Shown here one piece after another: positions 35,738-43,766 of a stretch of DNA of 64,000 nt. The notes under the pieces are model-generated. The model was not told the origin of the DNA. It made no database searches and saw nothing but the letters and a program-made list of their open reading frames with translations. Every line of letters begins with the position of its first letter. Within the stretch, counting starts at the first letter, position 1. Source of the DNA: Allomesorhizobium camelthorni (GTDB lineage Bacteria; Pseudomonadota; Alphaproteobacteria; Rhizobiales; Rhizobiaceae); the NCBI RefSeq assembly GCF_011045125.1, contig NZ_JAAKZF010000012.1, positions 54,143 to 118,142 on the forward strand, in the 5' to 3' direction. A program made the translations under genes and the position numbers.

Positions 35738-36746
35738 ACGCAACGTCGAGCACGATCTTGCCGATATGCTCGCCCTCTTCCATCCGTTCATGCGCCCGCC
35801 ACGCTTCCCTGAGCGGGAATATCATGTCCATGACAGGAACCACCCGCCGCGCCGCCAGCAGCGGCCAGACCTGGGCCTCGAGCGCCGCCGCGATCTGCCC
35901 CTTGAACTCGACTGTGCGCGGCCGGAGCGTCGAGCCGGTGTGAATGAGCCGCTTGACCATCAGCTTGGAAAAGTCGGCGCTCGCCACCGCCCCGCCCTGC
36001 GTGGCGATCTGGACGATACGGCCTTCAACCGCCGCTGCGTCGTAGTTGCGGCCGACATAGTCGCCACCGACCATATCGAGAATGACGTTGGCGCCGCGCC
36101 CGTCCGTCGCCTCCTTCACGGCCGCGACGAAATCCTGCTCGCGGTAGTTGACCGCGCGGTCCGCGCCGAGCTTCAGGCAGGCTTCGCACTTTTCCGCCGA
36201 GCCGGCAGTCGTGATCACATAGGCGCCGAGGGCCGAGGCGAGCTGGATCGCCGTGGTGCCAATGCCCGACGAGCCGCCATGGACGAGCAGCGTTTCGCCG
36301 GCTTTCAGCCCGCCACGCTCGAACACATTGTGCCAGACCGTGAAGAAGGTTTCCGGCAGGGCGGCCGCCTCGGTCAGCGTGAAGCCCTGCGGCACGGGCA
36401 GCGCATTGCTTTCATGCACCTTGGCGTATTCGGCGTAGCCGCCGCCCGGCGTCAGCGCACAGACGGCATCGCCCAGCCGCCAGCGCCTCGCGCCTTCTCC
36501 GACGGCCACCACTTCGCCGGACACTTCGAGGCCGGGCAGGTCGGACGCGCCGGGCGGCGGCGGATACGCCCCCTTGCGCTGCTGCACGTCAGGACGATTG
36601 ACCCCGGCGGCGCGCACGCGGATGAGGATCTCGCCTGCGCCGGGCTCCGGCACGTCGCGCTTTTCCGGCTTCAGCACCAGCGGTCCGCCGGGCTGCGAAA
36701 TCGCGACCGCCGTCATCTTCGCCGGTATCTTGTCTCCATTGGCCAT
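35736..36746 (-). CDS. NAD(P)H-quinone oxidoreductase (zinc-free MDR family)
   Basis: A 336-aa medium-chain reductase of the QOR/TP53I3 branch. The N-terminal GroES-like part contains VRAAGVNRPDVQQRKGAYPPPPGASDLPGLEVSGEV, and the Rossmann part LLVHGGSSGIGTTAIQLASALGA; no zinc-ligand cysteine or histidine cluster is seen. It probably reduces quinones or enones with NADPH. The start is ATG 36746, correctly spaced from GGGAGG; ATG 36755 is too close to that site. Confidence 0.9.
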   Translation of the reverse strand: MANGDKIPAKMTAVAISQPGGPLVLKPEKRDVPEPGAGEILIRVRAAGVNRPDVQQRKGAYPPPPGASDLPGLEVSGEVVAVGEGARRWRLGDAVCALTPGGGYAEYAKVHESNALPVPQGFTLTEAAALPETFFTVWHNVFERGGLKAGETLLVHGGSSGIGTTAIQLASALGAYVITTAGSAEKCEACLKLGADRAVNYREQDFVAAVKEATDGRGANVILDMVGGDYVGRNYDAAAVEGRIVQIATQGGAVASADFSKLMVKRLIHTGSTLRPRTVEFKGQIAAALEAQVWPLLAARRVVPVMDMIFPLREAWRAHERMEEGEHIGKIVLDVA

Positions 36747-36848
36747 TCTCGGCATCCTCCCAGGCTCGGCCCGCCGCCCGCGGCGATTGCATCGCCGCCC
36801 TCCTCTTATGTAGTCTGTCGGCCGATCAGGCAAATTGGAGATGCGGCG

Positions 36849-37043
36849 ATGGCGATCTTCGACGAAGAACCGAAAAAACCGGCGAGCCGGCACGAGATAG
36901 GCCAGGATCTCTCTCTGCTTTCCGCGTCCGAACTTTCCGAACGGATCGGCCTATTGCGCGACGAGATCGCCCGGCTGGAGGCCGAACTGAAAGCGAAGGG
37001 CGCTACCAAGAGCGCTGCGGAAGCGCTTTTCAGCCGCAGATAG
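36849..37043 (+). CDS. DUF1192 family protein, 64 aa
   Basis: A short acidic-basic helical protein: MAIFDEEPKKPASRHEIGQDLSLLSASELSERIGLLRDEIARLEAELKAKGATK follows the DUF1192 pattern with a leading FDEEP motif and a coiled coil. Its function is unknown. It is divergent from the oxidoreductase gene and 16 bases ahead of a candidate EcfG promoter. Confidence 0.85.
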   Translation: MAIFDEEPKKPASRHEIGQDLSLLSASELSERIGLLRDEIARLEAELKAKGATKSAAEALFSRR

Positions 37044-37059
37044 TCGCACCGCTGCCGCC

Positions 37060-37084
37060 GGAACGCCTCAAAGGGCGGTATGTT
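37060..37084 (+). promoter_or_regulatory. Candidate EcfG promoter of the MFS gene
   Basis: GGAAC at 37060-37064 and GTT at 37082-37084 are 17 bases apart. A start point about 8 bases on would leave a leader of about 25 bases before the MFS transporter ATG at 37117. Confidence 0.45.
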
Positions 37085-37116
37085 CGGGGCTGATTCTCCT
37101 CCAGCCGGACCAGCGC

Positions 37117-38370
37117 ATGTTCATGTTCGCCGCCTACCGACCGATCCTCTCGCTCCTGCGCGGCACCGCCTTTCTCCTGGCCGCATCTGGCCTGCACGGC
37201 CTGCTTCTGCCGTTGCGCGGCCAGGAGGAAGGTTTTTCGACGGCCGTTCTCGGCCTTTTGGGAACCGCTTGGGCGGGTGGCTTCGTCACCGGCTGCTTCT
37301 TTGCCCCGCGGCTCGTGCGGCGCGCTGGCCATGTCCGCGCCTTCGGCGCATTTGCGGCCTCGGGGGCGATTATAGCGCTAATGACGGGGCTGGTCATCGA
37401 CGAGATCGCCTGGATCATCCTGCGTGCCTTTACAGGCTTCACGATGGCCGGCGCCTTCATGGTCATCGAAAGCTGGCTCAACGAGACGTCGACCAACGAG
37501 AATCGCGGCACGGTCTTTGGCCTCTATATGATGGTCACTTTTGCTTCGATCATGGCCGGACAGATGATCGTCGCGGTGGGGGACGTCAGATCGGCATCGC
37601 TGTTCATGGTCACAGGCATATTTTTCTGCCTGTCGCTCATTCCGACCGCCGTCTCGACCGCCGCAACTCCCAAGCCGCTGCAGGACGTCTCGCTCGATCT
37701 GAAGGGCCTTTACGCGAATTCGCCGGTCGCATCCGTCGCCTGCGTGCTCATCGGCATCGCCAATGGCGCGTGGGGCACACTGGGAGCGGTCTATGGCGCG
37801 CGCATCGGCATTTCGACCGCCGAGATCGCGCTGATGATGAGCCTCGTCGTCGTCGCGGGCGCCGCCATGCAATTGCCGGTCGGGCGTGTTTCCGACAAGA
37901 CCGACCGCCGCTTCGTTCTCGCCGCCGCCTCGCTGGGATCGGCCATGTTCGGGCTGATGGTCTTCGTGGCGACGCCGCGCTCCGGCGCCTTCGTGATCGC
38001 GATGACCGCGTGCTACGGCGCGCTTGCCTACACGCTCTATTCGCTCGCCGTCGCCCACGCCAACGACCACGCCAAGCCCGAAGAGTTCGTCAAGGTTTCG
38101 GGAGGGCTGCTGCTGCTCTACGGCTTCGGGACCATGATCGGCCCGGTGATCGGCGCGCTGCTGATGGGTGCGATGCGGCCGGAAAGCGTGTTCCTGGCGA
38201 CCGCGCTCGCCCATTTCTCGCTTGCGGGCTACACGGTGCTTCGCATCGGCCGCCGCGCACCGGTGCCGCTCGAGGATCGCGAAGCCTTCAAGACGCTGCC
38301 TTCCGAGCGTGGCGTCACACCGGAGGCGGTGCGCCTCGACCCGCGCACGCCGGCCGAACAAGACAGTTGA
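37117..38370 (+). CDS. MFS transporter (YcaD-like)
   Basis: A 417-aa major facilitator with 12 predicted membrane helices and a short cytoplasmic tail (residues about 385-417). The N-terminal half shows GLHGLLLPLRGQEEGFSTAVLGLLGTAWAGGFVTGCFFAPRLVRRAGHVRAFG with the loop 2-3 motif of the family, and FMVIESWLNETSTNENRGTVFGLYMM is typical of the YcaD/UMF5-type subgroup. The substrate is not known. A candidate stress promoter lies just upstream. Confidence 0.85.
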   Translation: MFMFAAYRPILSLLRGTAFLLAASGLHGLLLPLRGQEEGFSTAVLGLLGTAWAGGFVTGCFFAPRLVRRAGHVRAFGAFAASGAIIALMTGLVIDEIAWIILRAFTGFTMAGAFMVIESWLNETSTNENRGTVFGLYMMVTFASIMAGQMIVAVGDVRSASLFMVTGIFFCLSLIPTAVSTAATPKPLQDVSLDLKGLYANSPVASVACVLIGIANGAWGTLGAVYGARIGISTAEIALMMSLVVVAGAAMQLPVGRVSDKTDRRFVLAAASLGSAMFGLMVFVATPRSGAFVIAMTACYGALAYTLYSLAVAHANDHAKPEEFVKVSGGLLLLYGFGTMIGPVIGALLMGAMRPESVFLATALAHFSLAGYTVLRIGRRAPVPLEDREAFKTLPSERGVTPEAVRLDPRTPAEQDS

Positions 38371-38400
38371 GATTCGGCGATTATTGCCTCACAAGAAGCG

Positions 38401-38664
38401 ATGATCCTGACCGATGCGTTCATGGCCATTGCGGATTCCAACCGGCGTCATCTCCTGGAGGAGTTGCGCCGCGGACCCAAGACCGTCGGGCAACTGGCAG
38501 CCGGCCTGCCGGTTTCGCGGCCCGCCGTTTCACAGCATCTGAAAGTCCTGCTCGATGCCGGGCTGGTCAGCGCGCGCCCGGACGGAGCGCGCCGCGTCTA
38601 CGCCGTTAGCGAGCACGGTTTTCTCAAGCTCAATATCTGGTTGGATCAGTTCTGGCAGGCTTGA
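38401..38664 (+). CDS. ArsR-type winged-helix regulator, 87 aa
   Basis: A short DNA-binding protein made of little more than a winged helix-turn-helix: LTDAFMAIADSNRRHLLEELRRGPKTVGQLAAGLPVSRPAVSQHLKVLLDAGLVSARPDGARRVYAV. It has no cysteine, so it is not a thiol-based metal sensor; relatives often pair with SRPBCC-type genes, none of which is adjacent. It starts 30 bases after the MFS stop and may be co-transcribed. Confidence 0.85.
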   Translation: MILTDAFMAIADSNRRHLLEELRRGPKTVGQLAAGLPVSRPAVSQHLKVLLDAGLVSARPDGARRVYAVSEHGFLKLNIWLDQFWQA

Positions 38665-38809
38665 ACATCCCCCGAACTGGCGGACAAACCGCCTATCGTT
38701 GCCGAAGCCCAGAGGCTTCGAGCGCGCGAATAACAAAGGAAGATATCCCGGCGACACCGCGTACCGCCGGAAAGCTGGCCGCGCCTATATTGGCGCGCTG
38801 CCTTTAGCC

Positions 38810-38989
38810 TTAGTGCCTGGTCGGATTCGCCCTCAGTTTTTCAATCTCGTCCTTGAGCGCCAACTTGCGCCGCTTGAGGGTCACGATTTCCAGGTCGTCG
38901 ACGGAAGGATGGGCCATGGCCTGGTCGATTTCGCGTTCGATATCACCGTGTTTCCGCTGCAGCTCTTCAAGATGGTTAGCAAGAGACAT
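38810..38989 (-). CDS. DUF465 (YdcH-like) protein, 59 aa
   Basis: ATG at 38989 to TAA at 38810 encodes 59 residues: MSLANHLEELQRKHGDIERE..., then VDDLEIVTLKRRKLALKDEIEKLRAN. This is the DUF465 pattern: a helix, a small turn, and the L-K-R-x-K-L-x-L-K-D-E-I-x-K-L core. A GGAGAACC site lies upstream. The family is a small coiled-coil protein of unknown role. It is divergent from a second DUF465 gene at 39227. Confidence 0.8.
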   Translation of the reverse strand: MSLANHLEELQRKHGDIEREIDQAMAHPSVDDLEIVTLKRRKLALKDEIEKLRANPTRH

Positions 38990-39226
38990 GATTGGTTCTC
39001 CCTTTCATGGTTTCCTCGGACAGTACGCGCCACGGAACGCGTCCACCGCTGGGCGCTCCATGACGGTACGATGACAGTTTGCCATCAGACGGTCTGGATG
39101 TCGAATACGCGTTGGTAGGATTTCCTGAATGACCGAAATGTGCTATGGGCTCCGCGCCGGGCGGCATCCGCTTCCGGACCCGCCCTGATTGGCGCAATTC
39201 GGGCGCCGGAATTCTACAGACGGTAC

Positions 39227-39433
39227 ATGATGTCGGACCAGGAACAAACCGAGATTCGTCTTGAGTTTGCGAAGCTTAAACAGGAACACGCGGACTTCGA
39301 CGCTGCGATCAACGCCATGATCGCGACCTCCTGCGATCCGCTGCAGATCCAGCGCATGAAGAAGAAAAAGCTGATCCTGAAGGACAGGCTGTCCAAGCTC
39401 GAAGACAAGATAATCCCCGATATCATCGCCTGA
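39227..39433 (+). CDS. DUF465 (YdcH-like) protein, 68 aa
   Basis: A second, divergent DUF465 member: EIRLEFAKLKQEHADFDAAINAMIATSCDPLQIQRMKKKKLILKDRLSKLEDKIIPDIIA. The core M-K-K-K-K-L-x-L-K-D matches the family and parallels the gene at 38810, with a slightly longer first helix. The start is one of two adjacent ATGs (39227 or 39230). It precedes purE; the link to purine synthesis is positional only. Confidence 0.85.
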   Translation: MMSDQEQTEIRLEFAKLKQEHADFDAAINAMIATSCDPLQIQRMKKKKLILKDRLSKLEDKIIPDIIA

Positions 39434-39517
39434 CTGGAGGAGCGGGGCGGCGGCGATCCTTGCGGCATGCCCGGATTTCCGTTATTCGCCACCCTTCAAC
39501 CGGCGGGGATCGAAGGT

Positions 39518-40015
39518 TTGAGCAGCAAGCGCGCCGACGTAGCGATCATCATGGGCAGCCAGTCGGACTGGGCGACCATGTCGCATGCCGCCGACACGCT
39601 GGCGGCGCTTGGCGTCTCCCATGAAAAGCGCATCGTCTCGGCGCACCGCACGCCGGAGCGCCTCTACGAATTCGCCAGGGGCGCCAAGGCGGCGGGTTTC
39701 AAAATCATCATCGCCGGAGCCGGAGGCGCGGCCCACCTGCCCGGCATGACGGCGGCACTTACGCCGCTGCCCGTGTTCGGCGTGCCGGTCGAATCTAAGG
39801 CGCTTTCCGGCCAGGATTCGCTGCTTTCCATCGTCCAGATGCCGGCCGGCATTCCGGTGGGCACGCTCGCCATCGGCAAGGCGGGCGCCGTCAATGCGGC
39901 GCTGCTGGCCGCTGCGGTTCTGGCGCTCGGCGACGACGACCTCGCAGCGCGGCTTGACGCCTGGCGGGCCGCCCAGACGGCCAAGGTCGCCGACGCACCA
40001 GCGGACGCACCGTGA
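39518..40015 (+). CDS. purE: 5-(carboxyamino)imidazole ribonucleotide mutase
   Basis: A 165-aa class I PurE that rearranges N5-CAIR to CAIR in purine synthesis. The substrate loop [28 protein letters not shown] and [14 protein letters not shown] are the family signatures. The start chosen is TTG at 39518, where known homologues begin; ATG 39467 would add 17 residues without homology and lacks a ribosome-binding site. It overlaps purK by four bases. Confidence 0.92.
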   Translation: MSSKRADVAIIMGSQSDWATMSHAADTLAALGVSHEKRIVSAHRTPERLYEFARGAKAAGFKIIIAGAGGAAHLPGMTAALTPLPVFGVPVESKALSGQDSLLSIVQMPAGIPVGTLAIGKAGAVNAALLAAAVLALGDDDLAARLDAWRAAQTAKVADAPADAP

Positions 40016-41097
40016 CGAAAGCGTTGGCCGCAGGTTCGACCATAGGCATCATCGGCGGCGGGCAACTCGGCCGCATGCTGGCCATGGCGACGGCACGTTT
40101 GGGCTATCGCACGGTCATCCTCGAGCCACAGCCGAACTGCCCGGCCGCTCAGGTCGCCAACCGGCAGATCGTCGCGGCTTACGACGATCGCGCCGCACTT
40201 GCCGAACTGGCAGCCGCAAGCGACGTGGTCACATACGAATTCGAGAACGTGCCGGTCGATGCTGCGACATTTCTCGCAGCAAGCGTGCCGGTGCACCCGC
40301 CGGCGCGCGCTCTCGATGTCGCCCAGGACCGCTTGACCGAAAAAACCTTCCTGAACGGCATCAGGATATCCACAGCCGATTTCCGGCCTGTGGATAATGA
40401 CGGCGAGTTGGCAGCCGCGCTGGCGGCATTCGGCGGCAGCGGAATATTGAAGACCCGCCGCATGGGCTACGACGGCAAGGGCCAGCGCGTCTTCCGCGAT
40501 TTTTCCGGCAGCGTCGCCGGAGCATTCGACGCAATGGGCGGCGTTCCGCTGATCCTGGAATCCTTCATCCCCTTCGAGCGCGAAATCTCGGTGATCGCCG
40601 CGCGCGGTGCTGACGGCGCGCTTGCGGCCTACGATCCGGCCGAAAACATCCATCGCGGCGGCATTCTCCACACCTCGACCGTGCCGGCCGCGATCGGCCC
40701 GGCCACCGCCAAAGCGGCGACCGACGCGGCTTTCGCTATCCTCGAGGCGCTGGACTATGTCGGCGTCATCGGCGTCGAATTCTTCGTGCTTCCCGACGGC
40801 TCGCTGCTCGTCAACGAGATCGCGCCGCGCGTCCACAATTCCGGCCACTGGACCGAGGCCGCCTGCGCCATCTCGCAGTTCGAGCAGCACATCCGCGCAG
40901 TTGCCGGGCTGCCGCTGGGCGACACGCGACGCCATTTTGACTGTGTGATAGAGAATCTGATCGGCGACGACGTGCTCCGCGCGGAAGCGCTACTGGCGGA
41001 GCCGAATCTCGTTCTGCACCTTTACGGCAAGGCCGAAGCCCGCCCCGGCCGCAAGATGGGCCATTTCACGCGGCTGAAGCCGAGGGATGTTGGTTAA
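40012..41097 (+). CDS. purK: 5-(carboxyamino)imidazole ribonucleotide synthase
   Basis: A 361-aa ATP-grasp enzyme that carboxylates AIR with bicarbonate and ATP, feeding Pur[18 protein letters not shown] opens the N-terminal domain; [13 protein letters not shown] is the ATP-grasp loop; [12 protein letters not shown] and [21 protein letters not shown] carry the metal and substrate residues. The GTG start overlaps the purE stop (GTGA), a coupled pair typical of the pathway. Confidence 0.94.
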   Translation: MTKALAAGSTIGIIGGGQLGRMLAMATARLGYRTVILEPQPNCPAAQVANRQIVAAYDDRAALAELAAASDVVTYEFENVPVDAATFLAASVPVHPPARALDVAQDRLTEKTFLNGIRISTADFRPVDNDGELAAALAAFGGSGILKTRRMGYDGKGQRVFRDFSGSVAGAFDAMGGVPLILESFIPFEREISVIAARGADGALAAYDPAENIHRGGILHTSTVPAAIGPATAKAATDAAFAILEALDYVGVIGVEFFVLPDGSLLVNEIAPRVHNSGHWTEAACAISQFEQHIRAVAGLPLGDTRRHFDCVIENLIGDDVLRAEALLAEPNLVLHLYGKAEARPGRKMGHFTRLKPRDVG

Positions 41098-41104
41098 GTG
41101 GTGA

Positions 41105-41506
41105 TTACTCCGCCGGCACCGGGCAACTCATGTCGCCCTCCTCGCATTCCAGATAGCCGCCGAGCTGCTCGGTGCGTGCTTCGGTGAGGCCCTGAAGGCA
41201 TCCGGACACCAACATCGGATGGATCGAGCCGCCCTGGCTGTCGGCGGTTGAGAAATCGCACTCGGCGTCGCGGAAGGCGATCCAGGCGCGTTGCGCCGCC
41301 TGCAGCCGCTTTCTTGCGTTGGTATCGTCGGAAAGCCGCTTCATGACCTCGCTGTAGGTCTTGTTGAGTTTTGCGTCCGCGGCCTCGTAGTCCTCATGGG
41401 CGCAGATGTTCATGCCCGTCTGGCTTTCGTCGGAGCGGTCGCATTCCTGGGCGAAGGCGGCGGACGATGAAAGCAGTCCGGCGAGGAGCGTTATCGGCAA
41501 TCGCAT
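41105..41506 (-). CDS. LprI/DUF1311 family exported protein
   Basis: A 133-aa protein with a signal peptide (MRLPITLLAGLLSSSAAFA) and six cysteines in the mature part that could form disulphides. The core NICAHEDYEAADAKLNKTYSEVMKRL...AQRAWIAFRDAECDF is the lysozyme-inhibitor LprI-type domain. It may act in the periplasm, perhaps against host lysozyme, but most members are untested. ATG 41506 is chosen because it gives the signal peptide. It converges on purK. Confidence 0.85.
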   Translation of the reverse strand: MRLPITLLAGLLSSSAAFAQECDRSDESQTGMNICAHEDYEAADAKLNKTYSEVMKRLSDDTNARKRLQAAQRAWIAFRDAECDFSTADSQGGSIHPMLVSGCLQGLTEARTEQLGGYLECEEGDMSCPVPAE

Positions 41507-41611
41507 GGTGTTTGTCCCGTATGGAGTGAGATACGGCATCTTGCCAATCCTCGCCGGCACACGCAATGCGCGAATCGCGACGATGCCGGCCATGATCTAC
41601 CGCGCCGGCGG

Positions 41612-41640
41612 TTGACATTCCTTGGCCACCTCGTCTATGA
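41612..41640 (+). promoter_or_regulatory. Probable sigma-70 promoter of rpmJ
   Basis: TTGACA at 41612-41617, 17 bases, then CTATGA at 41635-41640: close to the rhizobial vegetative consensus. The start point would give a leader of about 70 bases to rpmJ. Confidence 0.55.
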
Positions 41641-41718
41641 GCCAGTCACGAATTCGGGCGCGCTCTTGGGCGCGTCTTTTAGTTAGGCCCGACAAGGCCC
41701 CATTCGACAGGCAAGACC

Positions 41719-41844
41719 ATGAAGATCAAGAACTCGCTCAAGGCCCTCAAGGGCCGCCATCGCGACAACCAGCTGGTTCGCCGCAAGGGCCGCATCTACA
41801 TCATCAACAAGACCGCGCCGCGCTACAAAGCCCGCCAGGGCTGA
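41719..41844 (+). CDS. rpmJ: Ribosomal protein bL36 (cysteine-free form)
   Basis: A 41-residue highly basic protein: [20 protein letters not shown] then [21 protein letters not shown]. This is bL36 of the zinc-free (C-minus) type: the cysteines that bind zinc in the other form are absent and the C-terminus is slightly longer. It sits in the large subunit near the peptidyl-transferase region. It is alone here, as is usual for this gene in Rhizobiales, with its own promoter upstream. Confidence 0.93.
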   Translation: MKIKNSLKALKGRHRDNQLVRRKGRIYIINKTAPRYKARQG

Positions 41845-41902
41845 TCGCGCCATCACGCGAAATTCAGTTTGACCTTCTGCTGCGCGGGGTTAGATTCCGC
41901 GC

Positions 41903-42493
41903 ATGCGGAAGTTTTTTGCATTCCTGCCGGCCATTGCCCTGACGTTAGCGTCCGCGCCGGCCATAGGCGCTGAAACGTCGCCTCCACCTGCTAAACCCGC
42001 CGTCGCGACGCCCGAAAGCCGCCTCGAAACGCTGTTCGGCGAATTGAAGCGCGAGCGCAACGAACGCGCGGCCGAGCGCATCGCCGCCAGAATATTTGAG
42101 GAATGGAACCGCTCTGGCAGCGCCTCCGTCGACCTTATGATGCAATGGTCGCAAAAGGCCATGCAGGCGGAAAAGTTCGATGTCGCGCTCGATTTCCTCG
42201 ACCAGGTGGTGACGCTGTCGCCAACCTACGCGGAAGGCTGGAACCGCCGCGCCACCGTTCATTTCATGATGCGCAGCTTCGGCAAGTCGATGGCCGACAT
42301 CGACCGCACGCTGCAGCTCGAGCCCCGCCATTTCGGCGCGCTGGCCGGCTTGGCGCAAATCATGAAGGAGCGCGGCAGCAAAGAGCTGGCGCTCAACGCC
42401 TACCAGCGGGTTCTCGACATCTACCCGATGATGCGCAGCGCCCAGAACGAGGTCGCGACCCTTTCGGAAGAGCTTGCCGGCGAAGGAATTTGA
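41903..42493 (+). CDS. Exported tetratricopeptide-repeat protein
   Basis: A 196-aa protein with a signal peptide (FFAFLPAIALTLASAPAIGA), a short Pro/Ala linker and about three TPR units from residue 75 (AMQAEKFDVALDFLDQVVTLSPTYAEGWNRRATVHFMMRSFGKSMADIDRTLQLEPRHFGALAGLAQIMKERGSKELALNAYQRVLDIYP). TPRs mediate protein contacts; a periplasmic assembly role is possible. No partner is evident. It lies 58 bases after rpmJ. Confidence 0.85.
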   Translation: MRKFFAFLPAIALTLASAPAIGAETSPPPAKPAVATPESRLETLFGELKRERNERAAERIAARIFEEWNRSGSASVDLMMQWSQKAMQAEKFDVALDFLDQVVTLSPTYAEGWNRRATVHFMMRSFGKSMADIDRTLQLEPRHFGALAGLAQIMKERGSKELALNAYQRVLDIYPMMRSAQNEVATLSEELAGEGI

Positions 42494-42575
42494 TGCGCAT
42501 CTGCGGGACGCGCAAAACTTTTGAGTTCCACATTCCGCTTCTGCTTCCGCTTTCCTCCGGCCCAACATCTCCCGC

Positions 42576-43649
42576 GTGAATCTGATCTATGCCCTCGTCG
42601 CCTTCCTGCTCGCGCTGCTCTTGGTGCTTGTCGGCATCACGCGCGTCGGGTCATGGCTGATTGAACGCCGCAATCCGGCGATCGGCAGCTTCGCCGAGAT
42701 CGACGGCGCCCGCCTGCACTATGTCCATGTGCCCGCGCCGGAAAATCCCGATCTCCCCCCGATCGTCTTCATCCATGGCGCCAGCGCCAATCTCAGAGAC
42801 CAGATGATTCCGCTCCGGCCGCTTCTGGAGGGCCGGGCCGAACTGCTGTTTCTCGACCGGCCGGGCCATGGCTGGTCGGGCCGCGGCCCGGGCAACAACG
42901 GGACGCCGGCCGGTCAGGCCGCTTCCATTGCCGCATTGATGGACCATCTCGGCATCAGTGACGCGATCATCGTTGGCCACTCCTTCGGCGGGGCGGTCAC
43001 CGCCGCCTTCGGGCTTGAACAGGCGGACAGGACGCGCGGGCTGCTGTTCATCGCCGCAGCGACCCACCCCTGGCCGGGCGGCAAGACGTCCTGGTACTAC
43101 AAGCTGACGACCGTTCCGGTCCTCGGCCGGCTGTTTTCCGAAACGCTGGCCAACCCGGCGGGCTCGCTGCGTATCGTCGCGGCCGCGACCTGCGTCTTCG
43201 CGCCCAACCCGGTGCCGGAGGCCTATCTGGACGACGCCTCGATTTCGCTGGTGCTGAGACCGCGCGCCTTCCGCGCCAATGCTGTCAATGTCGAGGGGCT
43301 CTACCGCCACGCGCTCGCTGCAGCTCCGCGCTACCGCGAGACCACGGCGCCGACCATCGTGATTTCAGGCGACTAAGACACGGTTGTCTATGAGGAGCTG
43401 CATTCGACCGGTCTCGCCCGCGACATTCCCGGGGCGGAACTGGTCTGGGTGAAGAACCTCGGCCACAAGCCGGACTGGATCGCGCGCGATCTGGTGGTGG
43501 CGGCGATCGAGAAGGCCGCAGGGATGGGCCGCGATCTCCCCGACATTGCCCGCACCGTCGAGGCGCGGATTGCCGGCGACCGCTCCGGCGAAGGCGTCTG
43601 CATCAACGAGAAGGCGTCGACAGCGGAGCCGGAGCTGGCGCCGGAGTAG
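42576..43649 (+). pseudogene. Alpha/beta hydrolase split by an in-frame stop
   Basis: A GTG start gives 266 residues: a membrane helix (residues 2-22), an oxyanion strand IVFIHGASAN, the nucleophile elbow IVGHSFGGA, and then IVISGD followed by TAA at 43374-43376. The same frame continues with DTVVYEELHSTGL and NLGHKPDWIARDLV, which supply the expected catalytic Asp (GD-x-D) and His (LGHKPD). The stop thus removes two thirds of the triad. A single-base change to TAA is the simplest cause; a sequencing error or read-through is possible. The frame finally stops at 43649 inside the GGAGTAGG repeat. Confidence 0.75.
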
Positions 43650-43764
43650 GGGAGTAGGGGAGTAGGGGAGTAGGGGAGTAGGGGAGTATCTCACGAGGCG
43701 ACGAACAAGCAACGTCTTCTTATTCCCCTACTCCCCTACTCCCTTATTCCCCTACTCCCTCATC
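43643..43764. repeat. 8-bp tandem repeat with inverted copies
   Basis: The unit GGAGTAGG is repeated 5.75 times (43643-43688); after about 35 bases, the complementary unit (TACTCCCC, some copies degenerate) recurs from 43723 to 43764. The two runs can pair into a long hairpin between the broken hydrolase and pyk. It may act as a terminator and is a likely spot for length variation. Confidence 0.8.
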
Positions 43765-43766
43765 CC

